64,000 bases of DNA from Strigamia acuminata. Taxonomy: Eukaryota; Arthropoda; Chilopoda; Geophilomorpha; Linotaeniidae. A program made the translations under genes and the position numbers. The DNA lies in assembly GCA_949358305.1 (NCBI GenBank), contig OX442314.1, positions 44,214,581-44,278,580 of the forward strand, in the 5' to 3' direction. The notes under the pieces were generated by a model. The model was given only the letters and a program-made list of their open reading frames with translations. It was not told where the DNA came from and searched no databases. Positions 1-13,500 of this stretch are shown here, in pieces; within the stretch, counting starts at the first letter, position 1, and every line of letters begins with the position of its first letter.

Positions 1-354
1 CGCGTCGTGCGACAACCCCGAACTGAAAACGAAAAAACTTAGAAAATCTCGAAAAACTTAGAAAAACCTCGAAAAAAGTTCGAAAATCTCGAAAAAAGTT
101 CGAAAATCTCGAAAAAAGTTTGATAATCTCGAAAAAACTTAGAAAACCTCGAAAAAAAATTTCGAAAAAATCGAAAAAAGTTAGAAAAAACTTCGAAAAT
201 CTCGAAAAAACTTCGAAAATCTCGAAAAAACTTCGAAAATCTCGAAAAAATTTCGAAAATCTCGAAAAAATTTCGAAAATCTCGAAAAAACTTCGAAAGT
301 GTCGAAAAAAACTTCGAAAATCTCGAAAAACATAAATATGAATTTTTCTTTTAC
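1..354. repeat. Minisatellite, 20-bp unit, in a TAF2 intron
   Basis: About 15 direct copies of a 20-bp unit (cttcgaaaatctcgaaaaaa) run from about 40 to 330 and stop about 25 bp from the TAF2 splice donor at 354. Two A-tracts in each unit are centred 10 bp apart. Small open frames across it are repeat translations and not genes. Confidence 0.9.
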
Positions 355-3300
355 TTCATCCACTTCCAGAGTGTTTCGACCAGTTCGTCCGTGTTAAGGT
401 GGCTCTGGTCGCGCGGGGTGAACGGCGGCGACGCGATCAACGACCGCAGCGCCCGGTGCCTGAAATACGGCACCGGGTCGCGCTGGATCAGCTCGATCAG
501 GCTGTTCAGATCCCCGATCTGGCCGTCAGCTGAAAAACCAATCGATTAATTTCCATCTAAATTTTAAATCGATTTTTTCCTTCAAATTACTCTTGATGTA
601 GTCGATGAGTCCCTCGACGGCGGCCAACCGGACGTCGATAAACTGACCGTAGCGAGCGTAGTTTGAGAAGAGCGACGAGCTGCTCGGGAAGTGTCCGAAT
701 TTCTGCAGCTTGCGGATCACCCGGAGACAACTGAGAGAAAATTTTTTAAATTGGATTTGGTTCGAATTGCGGTTTTAAATATTAAATACCTGACGGTTAC
801 GGTGTATTTGTAACAGGGCAGTAGTTTCTCCATGTTCAAGTACCTTGTGACCTCCTCTAGGATGAGTTTGGTGTCGGCAAACAGTAGGTCGGCCGTGAAG
901 TTGTTTCTAAGGAGAGACATCGAGGTTAGTGCGAAGAGTAGGACATTTGGGAATAGGATTGTGATTTGTTGGTGTGATCGGAGCTCGTTTCGTGCAGTGT
1001 GTTTGCTCGTACATTTCTTGAGATTCGAGTGAGATTTTTTTAAAGTTTGGGAAAAATCGATGAAAATCATAAAATCATAAAATCTATGGGAAAAATCGAT
1101 TAAAATCATAAAATCTTTTGAAAATATCGATGAAAATTATAAAATCTTTGGGAAAAATCAATTAAAATCGTAAAATCTTTGGGAAAAATCGATTAAAATC
1201 ATAAAATCTTTTAAAAATATCGATTAAAATCGCAAAATCTTTGGGAAAAATCGATTAAAATCATAAAATCTTTAAAAAAAATCGATTAAGATATTAAAAT
1301 TGATTAAAATCATAAAATCTTTGGGAAAAATCGATTAAAATCTTTAGGAAAAATCGATTAAAATCTTTGGAAAAAATCGATTAAAATCTTTGGGAAAAAT
1401 CGATTAAAATCATAAAGTCTTTTGAAAATATCGATGAAAATCATAAAATCTTTTAAAAATATCGATTAAAATCGCAAAATCTTTGGGAAAAATCGATTAA
1501 AATCATAAAATCTTTGAAAATAATCGATTAAGATATTAAAATTGATTAAAATCATAAAATCTTTGGAAAAAATCGATTAAAATCGTAAAATCTTTGGGAA
1601 AAATCGATTAAAATCATAAAATCTTTTGAAAATATCGATGAAAATCGTAAAATCTCTAGGAACAATCGATTAAAATCATAAAATCTTTGGAAAAAATCGA
1701 TTACCGGTAAACTCTTTTTTATGCAACATATCGCTTTTTCTCACAAACACACTTCCGAGCACCAAAAACCACTTCCATGCACATAAAAGTGACTTTTAGT
1801 CGCCATCTCAGACAACAAACACAAAAAACAGCCCAAAAAAAGCACAAAATCCACTAAAAAACACAAAACTTTCAAACATAAACATTACATATTAGTATGA
1901 GCGGCCGCAATCGGTGTCAGTGTCTCCCCCAGCGAATCAATAAGTGCAGCCCTGTAATAATTATCCGAAAACTAAAACAAAAAAATAAAAAAATAAAATC
2001 AACACAACAAAACAAACCAAATCCACAAACAACCCCACCTTATTCTTAGTATTATCATTATACTTAAACAAATCCAGCAGAAACTTCAGCACGTCGGGCG
2101 GACAAACCCCGTGCACGTTCCTCAACCCCGCCATCGCCACCGGAATGACCTGCAAACAAAATTCCCCATTTCAAACATCCATTTTACCGAAGACGAATGA
2201 GACCGGGACACGACACCCGTACGACTTCTAATGGGCTGTAGCTGTACACAGAACCGTCCGTTGGTTTCGCGCGCCACCTAAACTCTATTCCAAAAAGTAC
2301 TTGAAATACTCCCATTGGTTGGTTGGTCTCTAGTTCAGTTGTGTATTAAATATGATGCTGTTTTCAGATTCCAGTAGACTTGTGTGAAGATTTTGAAAGT
2401 CTACTGGAATCTGAAAACAGCATCATATTCAATACACAACTGAACTAGAGACCAACCAACCAATGGGAGTATTTCAAGTACTTTTTGGAATAGAGTTTAG
2501 TAGCAAAATTCGGCTCAACGACGTTGCTTCGAACCCACAAAAATCGATTAAAACCGACCCAAATCGATTGAAACCGACCCAAATCGATTGAAACCGACCC
2601 AAATCGATTGAAACCGACCCAAATCGATTGAAACCGACCCAAATCGATTGAAACCGACCCAAATCGATTGAAACCGACCCAAATCGATTGAAACCGACCC
2701 AAATCGATTGAAACCGACCCAAATCGATTGAAACCGACCAAAATCGATTGAAACCGACCAAAATCGATTGAAACCGACCAAAATCGATTGAAACCGACCA
2801 AAATCGATTGAAACCGACCAAAATCGATTAAAACCGACCAAAATCGATTAAAACCGACCCAAATCGATTAAAACCGACCCAAATCGATTAAAACCGACCC
2901 AAATCGATTAAAACCGACCCAAATCGATTAAAACCGACCCAAATCGATTAAAACCGACCCAAATCGATTAAAACCGACCAAAATCGATTAAAACCGACCA
3001 AAATTGAGTAGGTGTCACGTCCCTTTCTCATTCGTCTAAGATTTCACTCGAACCCAAATTCACCTTTTCCAAGAAATAATGCTGGAAATTGGAGAAATTG
3101 TTCTGTTTGATGATGGCCGGACACGTGAACGAGCCGAACATCTTTTTGAAAATAGTCATCATGGCGGGGGGTCCGACCCAACTGGCCTCCATGGCGTTCG
3201 CGACCCGCGTCAGACAGCGAGCGGCGCAACAACGCACCCGGAAAAAACACTGCTCGTTCTCTATCGTGTCCGTCAACGCCATCCGGGTCGCCGGGGTCGG

Positions 3301-6300
3301 ATATTTCTCCAACGCCTTGATCCCCTGAAATTACAAAATTAAATTAAATTAATTTTGATAATTATTTTTTTTATGATGGTAATTAATGACCTCGAATTGG
3401 GCAGTGACGTCTCGCTCGTATTTTAGTTGGTACTGCCATTGGTAGTCGGGTTGTTCGAGCGTCACGTGCCGGAGAATCGTCATTTCCGGGTCGACGCGGA
3501 TCCACAGAACGGGCGAGTCGGCGCTGGGAAATTAGAGTTTTAGTTTTTGGGTTTGTAAAGTTTGATTTGCGTTTAGGTGCTCACTCCATGGCGCTTAAAT
3601 CCATGTCCACTTCCTCCCCTGTGCAGAGAGGAATCTTCTTCTTCTTGTTGCTGAAAATAAAATGAATTGAAATAGGATTTTAGATGCAAAAATGTTATTT
3701 TTACGCATAAAAATGAGTAAAAGAACTGCAAAAACGTTATTTTTAAGCACAAAATGGCCAAAAAACTACAAAACTGTTATTTTTAGGCACAAAATGGCCA
3801 AAAAACAGCAAAAATGTTATTTTTACGCATAAAAATGAGGAAAAAAAACTGCAAAAATGTTATTTTTACGCACAAAATGGCCAAAAAACTGCAAAAATGT
3901 TATTTTTAAGCAGCAAAATAGCCAAAAAGCTGCAAAAATGGTATTAATACGCACAAAATGTAATTATTACGTACAAAAATAACCAAAAATGGAATTATTA
4001 CGCACAAAATAACCAAAAATAGTATTTTTACGTAGAAAAATGACCAAAAAACTGCAAAAATGGTATTATTACGCACAAAAATGACCAAAAATGGAATTAT
4101 TTCGCACAAAATGACCAAAAATAGTATTTTTACGCACAAAAATGACCAAAAATAGTATTTTTACGTATAAAAATGACCAAAAAACTGCAAAAATGGTATT
4201 ATTACGCACAAAAATGACCAAAAATAGAATTACCGGTATTACGCACAAAATGACCAAAAATAGTATTTTTACGTAGAAAAATGACCAAAAAACTGCAAAA
4301 ATGGTATTATTACGCAGAAAAATGACCAAAAATCTTATTTTTAAGTAGAAAAATTGCAAAATCAGCAATAACAATAAGCTGTTGCACCAAAATCGCGCCA
4401 TTTTACCGTCTGCTCTTCGAGTGACACGTGATGTCATGTTTGGTAATGGTTCCTTCGATCTGCAGAACGTGTTTGAAGGTTCCATCCAACTCCTGGATGG
4501 TCACCGTCAACGGCCCCTAATAATCCAAAAAATAAATAAATAAATAATCGATATTTTTCCAAATTAGTCGATTATTTCTGCCACTCACGACGTATCGCTT
4601 GACTCCCCGCATTTGATTCACTTCTTGTCGGATTTCCAACTCGACCGTGTTCCGTTTCCGGTTGAAAATGAAGCTCCCGTAAAATTTCGCGTGACCTCCC
4701 TGACGCCTGCACACGCCCGAACCGACCAACCAACAAATCAAAATTAATCGCTCAACTCCGAGCAATAAAAATCTAAAAAAAGAAAACCTACACCCATTGG
4801 TCGATAAACGTCTTGATGTCTTTTCCTGTCACCGTGAAAATCGCCTTCAGAAACTAGAAAAAACAAAACCAAAACAATCGATTTAATAGTCAAAACCAAC
4901 AAACAAATTACAGTAGAGCGTCGATAGTCTGAACGACCGACTAACCAAACAGCGGTTTTCTTATTTTATAAATGTTTTAGTCGATTTTTTTTGGTTTCAG
5001 TCAATTTTAGTCAATTTTTAATAAATTTTAATCGATTTTAGTCAATTTTGATAGATTTTTAAGCGATTTTAGTAAATTTTGATAAATTTTTAATCGATTT
5101 TAATCAATGTTAATAGATTTTTAAGCGACTTTAGTCAATTTTAATCGATTTAGTCAATTTTAATCGATTTAGTCAATTTTAATCGACTTCTGAGCGATTT
5201 TAGGCAACTTTAATTGATTTTTAAGCGATTTTGGTCATTTTAAAACGATTTTGAAGAGATTTTAGTCAAATTTAATCGATTTTAATCAAATTTAATCGAT
5301 TTTAATCAAACTGAATCAATTTTAGTAAATTTTAGTCGATTTTAGTCAATTTTAATCGATTTTAGTCAATTTTAATCAATGTTAATAGATTTTTAAGCGA
5401 TATTAGTCAATTTTAATCGATTTAGTCAATTTTAATCGACTTCTGAGCGATTTTAGTCAACTTTAATTGATTTTTAAGCGATTTTGGTCAATTTTAATCG
5501 ATCTTGAAGTGATTTTAGTCAAATTTAATCGATTTTAGTCAAATTTAATCGATTTTAGTCAAATTTAATCGATTTTAGTCAAATTTAATCGATTTTGGTT
5601 AAATTTAATCGACTTTAGTCAAATTTAATCGATTTTATTCAAATTTAATCGATTTTAGTCAAATTTAATTGATTTTAATCAAATTGAATCAATTTTAGTC
5701 AATTTTAATCGATTTTTAAGCGATTTTAGTCGATAAAACGATAATAAACACTCTACTAGCGGTATACAACTAATTAAACTCACACTGCTCGTCGACAACA
5801 ACATATGCGACCACACGTTATTCGAGAATTTCTGCGGCGCGGCGGAAATCGCCAGCGAAAGCAATTTATTAAAAACCTACAAAAAAAATAAAATAAAATA
5901 AAAAATAAATAAAAGTAAATAAAAATAATATTTTCTCAATCTCACTTGAAGTAGAAGTTCTCTGCCTATCCTATCTTCGAGCATGCGTATGGTCAAGTGT
6001 GCCTTCTTCATCAAGACGTGGAGGTAAATGCAGGAGGTGGAGTGGAGATTTTTGGTTGGGAAATAAAAGCCGACGTCTTTGTTCTGCGGGGGTAGGCATG
6101 CGGCGACGCTGGCGCTGGAGACGGACGGGACGGGGCTGGAAGCCGTCTGGGCGATGGGTGGCGCGGCGCTCGAGTCGAGGATGACGCTGCCGTTGCGCTG
6201 CTCGTATTCCACCACCGACTGCAGCTCTTTGTGGATCTGGTAGCGGTACTCGTTGTTCCCGAACGCTTTTTTCAGAAACAGGCCGGCCAGGTAGGTCGAA

Positions 6301-9300
6301 ATCCCTTTTGGTAACCAGAAATCGGACCTGGAAGATGAGGAAAATGGTTGAAAAAAGCAATAAAGCGGAGAGAAATAACACAAAAATCATCAATTTTCAT
6401 TAATTGTAATCAAATTTAATCGATTTTTAATTGGATTTCATTAGTTTTAATCGATTTTTAATTGGATTTCATTAGTTTTAATCGATTTTTATCAAATTTA
6501 ATCGATTTTCAATTGAATTTCATTAATTTTAATCGATTTTTAATTGAATTTCATTAATTTTAATCGATTTTGATCAAATTTAATCAATTTTCAATTAAAT
6601 TTCATTAATTTTAATCGATTTTAATCAAATTTAATCGATTTTCAATTGAATTTCAATAGTTTTAATGGATTTTCATCAAATTTAATCGATTTTCAATTGA
6701 ATTTCATCAACTTTAATCGATTTTCAATTGAATTTCATTGACTTTAATCGATTTTCAATTGAATTTCATTGACTTTAATCGATTTTCAATTGAATTTCAT
6801 TAATTTTGATTGATTTTTAATTGGATTTCATTAATTTTAATCGATTTTCGATTGAATTTCATTAATTTGAATCGATTATGATCAAATTTAATCGATTTTC
6901 AATTGAATTTCATTGATTTTAATCGATTTTGATCAAATTTAATCGATTTTCAATTGAATTTTAATAATTTTAATGGGTTTTCATCAAATTTAATCGATTT
7001 TCAATTGAATTTCATTAATTTTAATCGATTTTGATCAAATTTAATCGATTTTCAATTGAATTTTAATAATTTTAATGGGTTTTCATCAAATTTAATCGAT
7101 TTTCAATTGAATTTCATTAATTTTAATAGATTTTGATCAAATTTAATCGATTTTCAATTGAATTTCATTACCTTTTATCGATTTTAATTAATTTAAATCG
7201 ATTGTCATTAATTGTAATCTATTTTTATCAAATTTCAATCGAATTGCATCAAATTTTAATCAAATTTCATAAAATTTCAATCGAATTTGATCAAATTTGA
7301 TCAAATTTCATCAAATTTCATCAAATTTCAATCAAACTTCATCGAATTTAATCGTTTTACCAGGAATTCATGCTGATAAAACAGCCGAAAAACTGCTCGG
7401 CGACGGCCTGAGCCATAAGACGACGCGAAATATAAGTTTGGTCGATGATATTGGCCGTGTGCAGGAGGTTGGTGTTGAGTATAGTAACCGTAGCATACGG
7501 TTGTATGTCGTCATACGCCTCGTCGACAAACACCTGCTTGTAGCAGGTGTATGGGTAACGACTCGACAACAGTTCCTCGTAGAATTCAAACGATTCGTGC
7601 AGAAATCGCGTCGTATGTTTGAGGATGGGCAGCAATTGCGGCAGACAAAAATGCGTCACTTCGTGCATGTGCGGGTCCACGAATATCTCGAAAGGCCCAA
7701 TTGCCAGTGCAATGTTGGGGGCGCACGTGGGCGTGGAGAGGTGATAATGGAAGGTTTTGCGGCGTAAGTCGCTCGTGAAGACGGTTTCGGTCAGTTCGCC
7801 GCACGACACGGCCGTCATGGACACGTCAACGGTGAATTCCAGATTCCAAGTGCACGGCTCGGAATAGGAATCGATGCAAGGAAACCATAGACGAGACGAA
7901 TTTGAATGTCCATACGTGAATACGTGGGCAGCTCTCTGGAAAAATGCAATGAAAAAGGTTTTAAAAAATTTAAAAATAATGAATAAAACGTCAATAGTCA
8001 ATAATTTCATTAGACAAAACATGAAAAATTAATTATTTCGTTAAACAAATCTTGAGAAGTCAATATTTGCAAAAACTAAACTTTAAAAATTACTAGTGTC
8101 ATAAAATAAAACGTTAAAAAACCTCCAAATTACTAATTTTAGAAAATAAAGCGTTTAAAAACCTCTAATTTAATAATTTCATAATGAAAAACGTTAAAAA
8201 TCTCTAATTTCATAATGAAAAACGTTAAAAATCTCTAATTTCATAATGAAAAACGTTAAAAATCACTAATTTCATAATGAAAAACGTTAAAAATCACGAA
8301 TTTCATAATTAAAAACGTTAAAAATCACTAATTTCGTAATTAAAAACGTTCAAAACCACTAATTTCAGAATAAAAAACGTTAAAACTCACTAATTTCAGA
8401 ATAAAAAACGTTAAAAATCACTAATTTCATAATGAAAAACGTTCAAAACCACTAATATCATAATAAAAAACGTTAAAAATCACTAATTTCAGAATAAAAA
8501 ACGTTAAAACTCACTAATTTCAGAATAAAAAACGTTAAAAATCACTAATATCATAATGAGAAACGTTAAAAATCACTAATTTCAGAATAAAAAACGTTAA
8601 ACTCACTAATTTCAGAATAAAAAACGTTAAAAATCACTAATATCATAATGAGAAACGTTAAAAAACACTAATATCATAATAAAAAACGTTAAAAACCACT
8701 AATTTCAGAATAAAAAACGTTAAAACTCACTAATTCCATAATAAAACAACGTTAAAAATCACAAATTTCACTAACTAAAACGTCAAAAATCACAATTTTC
8801 ACAAAATAAACCACTGAAAATATCGCATTTTTCCCATTCCATCAAACAAAAAGATTCTAACAACAAAAATTAAACAAAAACAAACATCGGCCATGCATCC
8901 TTCGACATCGGGCACCACGAAATGAATCCCCCCGTTCGGAGTATCAATCGAAAACTCAACGATCAGCTTAAACGGCTTAGTATCTAAAAAAAAAAAAAAA
9001 AACCCAAAAAAAAAAAAAATTAAAACCAATTATCCGAATAATAATCTTCCAATAACTCGAAATTCACCATTGATGTAATGCGCAGCTTCCGGTGGAATCC
9101 GAACGATAATTTCTCCATTCCCGTGGTCAGCATCGACGATATTCACAGCGGTCAAGTGACTCGGCGAGAAAAAATCCAAATTCCGCCTAAAAACAAAAAA
9201 AAAAATCGAAAAAAAAATTTTTTAATCCCAATTTTTCCGAATATTTACTGTTTCGATTCTCCCTGGCAGATCTCGAGCGTCGGATCGCCGTAAACGAACG

Positions 9301-10123
9301 GAGCGTCGTACGTGTCATTGATACTGACACGATGGATTTGGCACTGTTTACAGTTGAGTTTAACTTTCCTCAGATCGCTTCTCAGCGGCTGGATCGTCAG
9401 TTCGACCAACCCCTGTCAAGAAATTCATAATTTAGGGTCGATTTTAATTTAAAAAATTTCTGTTTTTGTTTTTATTTTGTTTTCATTACCACCAGTGTTT
9501 TTCGTTGGAAATGGATTGCTGTTATGCATAAAACCTGGTGCGATTTGCTGGAAGAATGGATAAAATTCCGTTGAAATAAGTTACGCAATAAATATTTAGA
9601 AATACTTATAATTTATATGCGCGTGAAATCTCGTTTCCCTTCTCCGCTTTCTTCATGTTTCTTTCAAACAACCGATGCGGTTACAAACACTACAGCATGA
9701 CATGACACCGTATACTGACTTGTGAACTAAAAACATTCAGCCATCTTGAAATCGGCTGCGCGCGCATCTATTGGCTGTACAGAAAATGTGGCGCACGCAT
9801 TTCTTTATTCTGCGTGTATTACTAAAAACGTAATTTTTATTATTCATTGAACAATTTGTGTAATAATTCGAATGAAAATGTGTTTTGTAAGTGCACGTGT
9901 TCACTTACTGTGAAAAAAAAGTGAATTTTGAATTGACTGTTAATGGAAAATGCGATAGTAGCCATTTTATTAGGTCCCAAATAAATATTTATGGTGCATT
10001 TTCGTATTTTCTTACTTTACTTGCAAGAAGTGGAAACCCATTTTTGTAAAATATCAGAAATATTTGTAATAAAAATAAAATTCTAATTAATTTCGAAAAA
10101 TTGGCGCTCAATACTCACGTCAT
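355..10123 (-). CDS. TAF2: TFIID subunit 2 (TAF2), C-terminal part beyond the window
   Basis: TAF2 is a TFIID scaffold subunit that binds core promoter DNA in the nucleus. Nineteen exons on the minus strand give 956 codons in unbroken phase: 10119-10123, 9490-9547, 9249-9412, 9068-9186, 8886-8983, 7361-7935, 5946-6327, 5784-5876, 4792-4853, 4589-4706, 4407-4516, 3585-3650, 3391-3523, 3064-3324, 2039-2149, 1889-1971, 790-906, 591-730, 355-529. The translation follows animal TAF2 from HQVLCI through [39 protein letters not shown] and [17 protein letters not shown]. The first 500 or so residues are the M1-aminopeptidase-like fold. The zinc site is lost: where peptidases have HELAHQWFG this has VAEQFFG (residues 326-332), so it is a pseudo-enzyme. 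The start exon carries only five coding bases (ATGAC) before a consensus gtgagt donor. The last exon ends in phase 2, so the C-terminus lies off the left edge. Confidence 0.95.
1030..1705. repeat. Minisatellite, about 31-bp unit, in a TAF2 intron
   Basis: Degenerate direct repeats of about 31 bp built from atcgattaaaatc, ataaaatc and tttgggaaa fill most of the intron between the exons at 790-906 and 1889-1971. For example, ggaaaaatc recurs at 1151 and 1182. Shortened units also occur. The rest of the intron shows nothing recognisable. Confidence 0.9.
2278..2500. repeat. Near-perfect long hairpin, 104-nt arms, 15-nt loop
   Basis: Left arm 2278-2381 and right arm 2397-2500 are reverse complements with one mismatch noticed (attaaatat against the complement of atattcaat). 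The loop is 2382-2396. Either strand's transcript would fold into a stem of about 104 bp; the element lies within the TAF2 pre-mRNA. Confidence 0.95.
2541..3003. repeat. Minisatellite, 20-bp unit, about 23 copies
   Basis: Unit aaatcgattgaaaccgaccc in perfect register, three copies per 60 bases. Variants change ccc to cca and ttg to tta in blocks of neighbouring copies, which suggests expansion by segmental duplication. AAA tracts are exactly 10 bp apart. It lies within the terminal-inverted-repeat element. Confidence 0.97.
3665..4360. repeat. Minisatellite, 31/41-bp units, in a TAF2 intron
   Basis: Mixed units made of aaaatgaccaaaaatag, tatttttacgcac and an optional 10-bp insert aactgcaaaa, giving spacings of 31 and 41 bp. 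A/T tracts are about 10 bp apart. It fills the intron between the exons at 3585-3650 and 4407-4516. Confidence 0.9.
4970..5745. repeat. Minisatellite, 20-bp unit, in a TAF2 intron
   Basis: Unit aatcgattttagtcaaattt and decayed relatives fill the intron between 4853 and 5784. The copies at about 5510-5700 are the most uniform and the left part is more diverged. Confidence 0.9.
6395..7355. repeat. Minisatellite, 31-bp unit, in a TAF2 intron
   Basis: Units combine atcgattttcaattg, aatttcattaa and ttttaa, with spacing 31 (for example ttttcaattg at 6721 and 6752). A/T tracts lie about 10.5 bp apart. The array ends at the donor of the large TAF2 exon (7361). Confidence 0.9.
8085..8795. repeat. Minisatellite, 31-bp unit, in a TAF2 intron
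   Basis: Unit built from aacgttaaaaatcac, taatttcataat and gaaa. The motif aacgtt recurs at 8221, 8252 and 8283. It fills most of the intron between the exons at 7361-7935 and 8886-8983. Confidence 0.92.
9548..10118. other. First TAF2 intron; nothing recognised
   Basis: 571 bp between the five-base start exon and the exon beginning with codons for KSHQVLCI. It has a consensus gtgagt donor and a ttcttccag acceptor on the minus strand. I see no repeat array, reading frame or RNA gene. Confidence 0.6.
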
Positions 10124-10580
10124 AGATGAAACCAACCAATCCAAACCGCCTAGAAAATGGCGGAAGCCAACACCCCGATTGGTTGAAAAATCTTCATGTT
10201 TATGCTACATTGGCGTCGACTGGCGACAACAAACCGAATCGCCACCACCAAACCATATACACAGTACACATTTATCACAGATTTTTTTATCGCATTATCA
10301 GTAAGGAATGGTATGTTTTCCTCGAAAACATAACGCGAACAAAATGTTCACGAACTCGAGTTGTTTACGAAACAAATCAATGGTAAGAACACCCTCGCAG
10401 AAGCGCTAATACAAACCTACCACCGTTTTTGGTTGCAGAGGTGCACACGAAAGGAAATAGGCCTATTTAGCCAGGACAAGGAGTGAAAATTGAATAACAT
10501 TTGTTTTTCTTTTCTTTTCTTTTCGGGGGTCATGTCGTTCACGAATCAAACTTAACATTATAGATTTAAAAGTTCGGTGA
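10124..10580. promoter_or_regulatory. Shared intergenic region of divergent TAF2 and FBXL20-like genes
   Basis: The start codons of TAF2 (minus, 10123) and the F-box gene (plus, 10581) are 457 bp apart, so the two genes probably share a bidirectional promoter. A gaaaatggcgg sequence at about 10153-10163 fits the YY1 core AAnATGGCG and lies about 30 bp upstream of the TAF2 start codon, where YY1 sites usually sit near transcription starts. No TATA box is obvious. The promoter role is inferred from spacing only. Confidence 0.55.
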
Positions 10581-13500
10581 ATGGAAAACATGGATAGATT
10601 AGAAGAATGGCTCGATGAGTACGAAGATTTCTTCTGGCCCAGGTCAGCGCCAAGGCCTGGTCCAGCATTAACCAGACCCAAACAATATTCTGGCGGATTA
10701 AATAAATCGCGCCTGAATAATAGTCAATTGGTAAGGAACGAAAGCAATGTCGGTTTTGTTAGTTTTTTGCGTCTCGGTCTCGGGGCAGGGCGGATGAGAT
10801 GCCTTTGATTTGTGCATGTTGAGTCGGATTCATTGTGAAATTGATATTATACATATATGAGTCAGTTTTGCATGCTTTATTATTATTAGGGTTGTTTGTT
10901 TGATTAGATTAAATTGGTTTTTTTTTATTTTTTTATTTTTTGTTTTAAAATTTATTATTGGTTGTTTGTTTATTCATTTTTTTGTTTTGTTTTTATTAGA
11001 TAAATAAAAGTCACTTTGACGAAGAAGCGTTGATTAATAAAAAGCTACCAAAGGAATTACTTTTGAGGTATACGAGTGGAGATTTAAATTTTTTGACGTC
11101 GCTTTTGAAGGGGAATTGTTACCGTATTACCTCACATAAAGCGGCATGCCGTTGAGCATGGGTTTAGCAGGTTTTTAAATTTTTGTCCAAAAAGTGTATA
11201 CCGGCATGCCGATATAAAACGAAACATGCCGGTATAAGTGAAAAACTTTTTTTTCTTGTTTTTTTTTTTTAAAGAGCCCAGATGAATAATTATATTGAAT
11301 TTTGGGTCTGAAATTTAAGTTTTATTGATATTCTGAAGATTACTACTAAAATTTGGGAAATGTTATACAAATTTCCTACATTTTGGACATCTAAAAATGA
11401 TTTTTTTGGTTGTTTTGGCTAAATTTTTTAAAATAAAATTCGTACTCACTTACACTGGCATGCCGTTATAAACGAGGTTTATCGGCATGCCGGTATAACT
11501 CGAATTATACCGGCATGCGGCTTAATGTGAGGTAATACGGTAAATGAGTTTATAAAATAGACTCAATTCTGTATTTACACGGTAGATACGCAGAGCTGGA
11601 CCGGATACAAATTTAGTACCGGGAAATCTGGATGGGTCAGGGACGGGTCAAGGGCCACCGGGAAATTCCCGGTAGCTCGACAGACCAGTCCAGCACTGTA
11701 GATATGTTCTAGAAAAATAAAAGATGATTTGTACGTGTAAAAACAGAATTGGATGTATTATCCAGCTTTGTTTGTGGACTATTCATTGCAAAATGACCTG
11801 AATGGTTCATTCAAACAATAATTACAGCTGTTTTGTGACCAAATTGGGACTTGGTTTATTAATGAATAATCAAGCAATAAAATCTAAATACCGTATTTCT
11901 TCAATTCTAAGACTCACTTTTTCCCCCCATACAGCCGAACCGCGATATAATGAATTTCTCGTTATAACGAATAGTTAAAAATGGCTTGGTTGGTTGGCCA
12001 TAGAACACCATGTTAAAAAAATTTGATATATAACGAACCGTGCGCAATTGGAGCCCCAGGCGGTAATAAAGGCCCGCAAGCAATTAAAAGATATACGGTA
12101 TTTGCAAGATTAGTTAGAATCGTGACCAGCCAATTTGCAACAAATGTCACAAGCGGAAAAAGTTGATATTGTGCCAATGGTTCAATTGTGCTTGTGATGT
12201 TTGCTTAAATGATTCATCATGATTTTAATTTGTCTTAGAAAAGCGTGTCATCTAGACCGAAATGAGCTAGACAGCTGCATGCACCGCCTGACTTTAATTT
12301 CCAAGAAATTTAAATTCAAACTACACATCCCATTTGCTGATTTTGCGCTATAGCCTAATTTTAGGCCTAATGCTGTGGAAAGAACGTAAACAAACAGTAA
12401 ATGGACTCAAACAGATGTGTAGTTTGGATCGGGTGCAAATTGCGGTTTTGATGTTTTCTGGAGTTGAAAATGAAATTTCTTTTTAATGCAATTTATAGTG
12501 TTTAAAATTAAAATTGTATACTTATTTTTTTTTTTTTTTTTTTTTTATGAATTTAGAATATTTTCTTACCTCGACATTGTATCATTGTGTAGGTGTGCTC
12601 AGGTTTCAAAGGTGAGTTCAAATTTCGGAAAATAAAATTTTATTTATCAAATTATTATTTTTAGCTATGGAATATTTTGGCTTTAGATGGCAGTAATTGG
12701 CAAAAAATAGACCTATTTGATTTTCAAATCGATGTCCAAGTAAGTTGTGTTTGTTGGTAAAGTTTTACATTAGAATGTAATGTACATTGATTTATTAGTG
12801 CTTAATTGTAATGTAGTAGGGTAACAGACAATTAAACTGGTGTCATTATACCGCGGTCAATTTACCGCATGGCAATTACGGCATTAATTGAAACGTACTT
12901 ATAAACGACGTCTATTCTGAGAACGTTTGCGCAAGTCAAAGGTGTACAAGGTGGAAAATTTATTAAACACTAATTAAGTTAACACTAGAACGGCGAGACC
13001 GGTCATTTTAACCATCAGTTGTTTAAAACAGCTGTAGCAATAAACCCAATTGGTTTAACAATGGTGTTTTTTTAGATGATGTTCTACATCATAAATCAGC
13101 AAACGTGGCATTTTTCTTAAAAAATAATAAAAGAAAAAGAGAATTAACCTAGAACGACTGAAACCGGTCAAAATGACCGGTTGAAATAGCATGAACGACA
13201 CGTGCGTAATACGTACATACAACGTTTTGGCTTCAAATTGAGTTGTTTTAAATTCAGAAACGCGCGAAGAAAATAGTAAAACGAAAATTGATAGATTTTA
13301 TTATTTTTTTCTCAATAGGTCATTATGACTGGTTTTGGTCTTTCTAGGTAGAGAGAAATTCCGGCCGTTCTAGTCTTAAACAATTCGAATCTTATTAAAC
13401 TGTACAGCCAACTAACCGGATGTGCGGGCAATTAAGCGGACTGGCAATTTAATGCACGGTTGAAAATTTGCTGTTTAATTGCCACCTGGAATAATCGACC

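Larger units (their letters stand above)
2191..3037. mobile_element. Terminal-inverted-repeat element with a hairpin and a minisatellite inside
   Basis: The ends are inverted repeats: AGACGAATGAGACCGGGAC at 2191 matches the complement of the sequence ending at 3037, where AGACGAATGAGAAAGGGAC is read from the other strand, and both continue into a GACACC motif. Inside are a long hairpin (2278-2500) and a 20-bp minisatellite (2541-3003). No coding sequence is present, so it is a non-autonomous DNA transposon sitting in a TAF2 intron. No clear target duplication was seen, so the superfamily is unassigned. Confidence 0.75.

Noticed and set aside
2445-2841. Three overlapping minus-strand ORFs of about 100 codons
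   Set aside because: Pure minisatellite translation within a TAF2 intron.
2541-3003. Regular direct repeats resembling a CRISPR array
   Set aside because: There are no unique spacers. Repeats are head-to-tail, and the context is eukaryotic introns.
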